From Vogesella mureinivorans (GTDB lineage Bacteria; Pseudomonadota; Gammaproteobacteria; Burkholderiales; Chromobacteriaceae): a stretch of 64,000 bases of DNA. A program made the position numbers and the translations under genes. Position 1 is the first letter of the stretch. Each line of letters starts with the position of its first letter. The DNA lies in assembly GCF_007644035.1 (NCBI RefSeq), contig NZ_VMTV02000165.1, positions 1 through 64,000 on the forward strand, read 5' to 3'. The notes below the pieces were generated by a model. The model saw only the letters and a list, made by a program, of their open reading frames with translations, ran no database searches and had not been told where the DNA came from. This document shows, in pieces, positions 61,601-64,000 of this stretch.

Positions 61601-64000
61601 ACCGTATCGACCTGCTGCCCGAGCAGCGCAGCTACAACCCCGGCGATACCGCGCGCTTCCAGGTGCGCATGCCGTTCCGCAAGGCCACCGTGTGGCTGGC
61701 CATCGAGCGCGAAGGCATCATCGACACCCGCGTGCTGCAGCTGGAAGGCAAGTCGCCGGTGGTGGAGCTGAAAGTGGGCGAGGGCTGGGGGCCGAACGTG
61801 TACGTGTCGGTGCTGGCGGTGCGCGGCCGCGTGCGCGACGTGCCGTGGTATTCGTTCTTTAGCTGGGGCTGGAAAACGCCAGCCGAGTGGTGGGATGCCT
61901 ACTGGCACGAAGGCAGCGACTACACGCCGCCGTCCAGCATGGTGGACCTGTCGCGGCCGGCGTTCAAATACGGCGTGGCCGAGATCGAGGTAGGCGACAA
62001 AGCGCGCCGCCTGCAGGTCACGGTAACGCCGCAGCGCACGCGCTACGGCATACGCGACACGGTGCCGGTGCGCATCCAGGTACGCATGCCGGACGGCAAA
62101 CCGGCACCCGCCGGTACCGAGGTCGCCTTTGCCGCGGTGGACGAAGCGCTGCTGCGCTTGCAGCCCAATAACAGCTGGCAGCTGATGGAAGCCATGTACC
62201 AGCGCCGCAGCTATGGCGTAGACACCGCCACCGCGCAGCTGGAGGTGGTAGGCAAGCGCCACTACGGCCGCAAGGCGCTGCCGCCGGGCGGCGGCGGTGG
62301 CCAGGCACCCACGCGCGAGCTGCTGGATACGCTGCTGCTATGGCGGCCATCTGTGGTGCTGGACGCCAACGGTGCGGCCAACCTTAACGTGCCGCTGAAC
62401 GACGCGCTCACCCGCTTCCGCCTGGTGGCCGTGGCCGACGTGGGCAGCCATTTCTTTGGCACCGGCCAGGCCGACGTGGACGTGGTGCAAGACGTGCAGA
62501 TCAGCAGTGGCCTGCCAGCACTGGTGCGTGAGGGCGACCAGCTGGCCGCCACCGTCACCGTGCGCAATGGCAGCGATAAGGCGCTGACGCTGGACGTGGC
62601 CGCCACGGCCGGTAGCCAGAAGCTGGCCGCGCAGCGTATCAGCCTGCCAGCGGGCGAGGCGCGCGAGATCAGTTGGCCGTATACCGTCCCCACCGGCCTG
62701 GCCACACTGGACTGGGCTATCAGCGCCCAGGCCGTGGGCGGCAAGGGTAGCGACCGCCTGGCCGTGCAGCAGCAGGTGGCACCAGCGGTACCGGTCACGG
62801 TGGAGCAGGGCACGCTGCTGCGGCTGGACACCGCGCAACAGCTGCCGGTGGGCCTGCCCGCCGGCGCGCTGCCGGGGCGCGGCGGGATCAGCGTGAGCCT
62901 GCAATCGCGCCTGGGCAGCAGCCTGCCGGCGGTGCAGCGCTGGTTCGAGCAATACCCGTACAGCTGCCTGGAACAGCGCGCCTCGCGCGCGCTGGGCACG
63001 GCCAATGCCGCGCAGTGGGACGCACTGGGCAAGGAGCTGCCGCTGTACCTGGATAGCGATGGTCTGGCGGCGTACTTCCCGTTATCGGAAGGCAGCGGGC
63101 CGTGGGGCAGTGACGTACTTACCGCCTATCTGCTGCAAGTCAGCCAGCAGGCCGGGCAAGCGCTGCCGGAAGGCCCGCGCCAGCGCATGCTGGCCGGCCT
63201 GGCCGCCTTTGTGGAAGGCCGCCTGCAGCGCCCGCTGCCACTGGCCAGCCAGCACCGCGATGCCCGTTTGCTCTCCGCCATGCTGGCGCTGGCCTACCAC
63301 GGCAAACTACAGCCGGCCATGCTGGAGGTACTGGACGGCCAGGCCCAGCGCTACAGCACCGCCATGCTGATCGACTGGCTGGAACTGCTGCAGCGCACGC
63401 CGGCCGCGGCCAACCGTACCGCCGCCATGGCGCAGGCCGGCCAGCTGTTGCGCAGCCGCCTTAGCTATCAGGGCACGCGGCTGGTGTTCAGCAGCGAGGC
63501 CGACGACAACGCTTGGTGGCTGATGGGCAGCGCCAACCAGAACGCCGCCCGCCTGCTGCTGCTGGCCAGCACCCTGCCAGACTGGCAGGCCGACGTACCG
63601 CGCCTGCTTACCGGCCTGTTGGCGCGGCAGCAGCGCGGCCACTGGCAGGGCACCACGGCCAACCTGTGGGGCAGCCTGGCGGTAGCGCAGTTCTCGCGCC
63701 AGTACGAAAGCGTGCCGGTCAGCGGCAGCAGCAGCGTAGCGTTGGGCAGCCAGCAGGCTAGCGCCAGCCCGGCCGATACCTCGCAGCGCCTGCCGCTCTT
63801 GCCGTGGCCCGCCGGTGGCAAGGGCACGCTCACGCTTGCGCACCAGGGCAGCGGCGCGCCGTGGGCCACGGTAGAAGCGTTGGCCGCGGTGAAGTTCAGC
63901 GGCCAGCGCAGCGCCGGCTACCGCATCAGCAAGACGCTGACGCCGGTTAGCCAGCAAGTGTCCGGCGAGTACCGCCCTGGCGATGTGATGAAAGTCACGC
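58660..64000 (+). CDS. Bacterial alpha-2-macroglobulin, thioester type (partial, runs off the window)
   Basis: The open frame continues to the window end: at least 1780 residues. Signal peptide MKTLLAGILLLAPLFSHAAG without a lipobox Cys, then repeated MG (beta-sandwich) domains, and a thioester motif CLEQ with Cys1436 in YPYSCLEQRASRALG. An ANL-to-PLNDALTRFRLVAVAD stretch at about 1240-1270 is typical of the A2M domain. Members trap proteases in the periplasm and are usually encoded next to pbpC; that position lies beyond the window. Seven-plus copies of the 10-mer and near-copies lie in it. Confidence 0.9.
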   Translation, partial: MKTLLAGILLLAPLFSHAAGVATFSPQGEVKAPQQVRISFSTPMVRLGDSQAAAPLQWDCRLDGSGHWVDDKSWVLDLRTVPAADTRCRFSLKSGLKDVQGVALAAASYQFATGAPSIVQSWPQDGERIEEDQAFVLRLNARRSSLPGLYCQSSALAERLPLQPLPAAERQRLLQHLKLEKDAASVLTVRCGQRLSADSKVSLHNPRPGEAERLDFRVRPPFSATLSCTRDNARGACIPFKPISLVFSSPVPAAQAAAIRLQGEGEANARTPQLDGQRGEPVDSIQFKPPFTPLQTLQLQLPDGLVDEVGRKLVNAAKFPLAVRIGDFPPLAKFAAAPFGIIEAGSDASLPVTLRGVEAGLPLRSVSLTGQGVLARDDRNMMRWLGKVLRYHESTLPQGKGKEVESRRLSLLKKLPQARKLPLPAQPDAKGRWPFEVVGIPLPQRGLHVVEIESRLLGRALLGSKAPMYVRSAALVTNLAVHLKRSPENAAVWVTSLDRAVPQADALVSVYDCRETLLWQGRTGKDGVARIAKPLPEAQCDGPESLEGLFVTARLKMANGSEDVSFVRSGWNRGIESWRFPFPTSSGEQPAVVAHSILDRSLLRAGETVSMKHLLRVQNSRGLALLKAGELPESVRIKHDASDDEFVLPLQWRRGRYADTTFTLPKEAKLGEYSIYLLRKGSRSSGDAQPASLALDGYELYSGNFRVEAFRLPVMRGRIGYPASAGIAAERLPLSVNLAWGNGGAARNWPLQVSAMLQARYEQPRGYDGFSFNPPQAGDEDDEADSSSRLDGKVVLDKAPLQLDANGNGKLAIDKLPALDRPYWLLAEASLRDPSGETQTLSRMVPLWPAALQVGVAVDDWVSVGRTLNVKTVVLDTLGKPQVGRKVTLRLASHHYLSSRKRLVGGFYAWEHSHERSDEGKLCSGTTDASGLLLCELSPKEEGNLEVIAEVEDDKGHTARAAQQVWVSRHDEVWFDVADNDRIDLLPEQRSYNPGDTARFQVRMPFRKATVWLAIEREGIIDTRVLQLEGKSPVVELKVGEGWGPNVYVSVLAVRGRVRDVPWYSFFSWGWKTPAEWWDAYWHEGSDYTPPSSMVDLSRPAFKYGVAEIEVGDKARRLQVTVTPQRTRYGIRDTVPVRIQVRMPDGKPAPAGTEVAFAAVDEALLRLQPNNSWQLMEAMYQRRSYGVDTATAQLEVVGKRHYGRKALPPGGGGGQAPTRELLDTLLLWRPSVVLDANGAANLNVPLNDALTRFRLVAVADVGSHFFGTGQADVDVVQDVQISSGLPALVREGDQLAATVTVRNGSDKALTLDVAATAGSQKLAAQRISLPAGEAREISWPYTVPTGLATLDWAISAQAVGGKGSDRLAVQQQVAPAVPVTVEQGTLLRLDTAQQLPVGLPAGALPGRGGISVSLQSRLGSSLPAVQRWFEQYPYSCLEQRASRALGTANAAQWDALGKELPLYLDSDGLAAYFPLSEGSGPWGSDVLTAYLLQVSQQAGQALPEGPRQRMLAGLAAFVEGRLQRPLPLASQHRDARLLSAMLALAYHGKLQPAMLEVLDGQAQRYSTAMLIDWLELLQRTPAAANRTAAMAQAGQLLRSRLSYQGTRLVFSSEADDNAWWLMGSANQNAARLLLLASTLPDWQADVPRLLTGLLARQQRGHWQGTTANLWGSLAVAQFSRQYESVPVSGSSSVALGSQQASASPADTSQRLPLLPWPAGGKGTLTLAHQGSGAPWATVEALAAVKFSGQRSAGYRISKTLTPVSQQVSGEYRPGDVMKVT

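Overview
The window is about 63% GC by eye and gene-dense, with short operons and many ATGA or TGATG start/stop overlaps. It carries core genes and has no insertion sequence, prophage, integrase or CRISPR array that I can see. The gene set (pilMNOPQ-aroKB, MetX/MetW, ThrB of the aminoglycoside-kinase type, DUF2782 beside polA, CysG, an EIIA-Man/HPr/EI cluster, MsrPQ, a small MIGR-type protein) fits a betaproteobacterium of the order Neisseriales, most likely the Chromobacteriaceae (Chromobacterium, Aquitalea, Vogesella and relatives). Genus cannot be fixed from the sequence alone.

Layout. 1-53 is the 3' end of a 5S rRNA followed by terminators. 0.3-6.3 kb holds housekeeping genes: two small periplasmic coiled-coil proteins, pyrE, xth, a serine hydrolase, sseA, a HIT protein, an FG-GAP-like protein and hemF. 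6.6-16.7 kb is a complete chemotaxis operon (short receptor, cheY, STAS protein, cheA, 4HB receptor, cheW, cheR, cheD, cheB) ending with a REC-EAL phosphodiesterase. 16.9-20.3 kb is an RstAB-like two-component system bracketed by two small outer-membrane barrels. 20.4-25.3 kb holds thrB, DUF2782, a LOG-family gene and polA. 25.6-28.4 kb has two diguanylate cyclases tail to tail. 28.5-32.4 kb has cysG and the EIIA-HPr-EI phosphorelay. 32.5-40.0 kb is an LPS-core and ligation operon ending in msbA. 40.2-48.2 kb is type IV pilus territory: a fimT plus minor-pilin pair, a FimV-like TPR protein, aroB, aroK and pilQPONM. 48.4-64 kb holds mrcA, an ArsC-like reductase, a Bcr/CflA exporter, ybaK, msrQ/msrP, metX-metW, ampG and a partial thioester-type alpha-2-macroglobulin.

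The most notable signal is not a gene. The 10-mer GTTGGCCGCA occurs about 43 times on the two strands, roughly once per 1.5 kb, where about 0.25 would be expected by chance at this base composition. It sits in at least four reading-frame contexts (LAA, WPQ/WPH, VGRK/VGRT and, on the other strand, AAN, RPT or CGQ). It uses codons (TTG, GCA, GTT) that the surrounding genes otherwise avoid, forms the perfect stem of an intergenic terminator, and overlaps a start codon. This is how neisserial DNA uptake sequences behave, yet it lacks the CTG core of the uptake-sequence dialects I know. The same window holds the uptake-pilus secretin complex and a FimT/minor-pilin pair that are natural candidates for its receptor.

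A second notable signal is a 180-bp stretch of about 38% GC inside the transglycosylase domain of mrcA. It looks like a mosaic import by homologous recombination, as would be expected in a naturally transformable organism.
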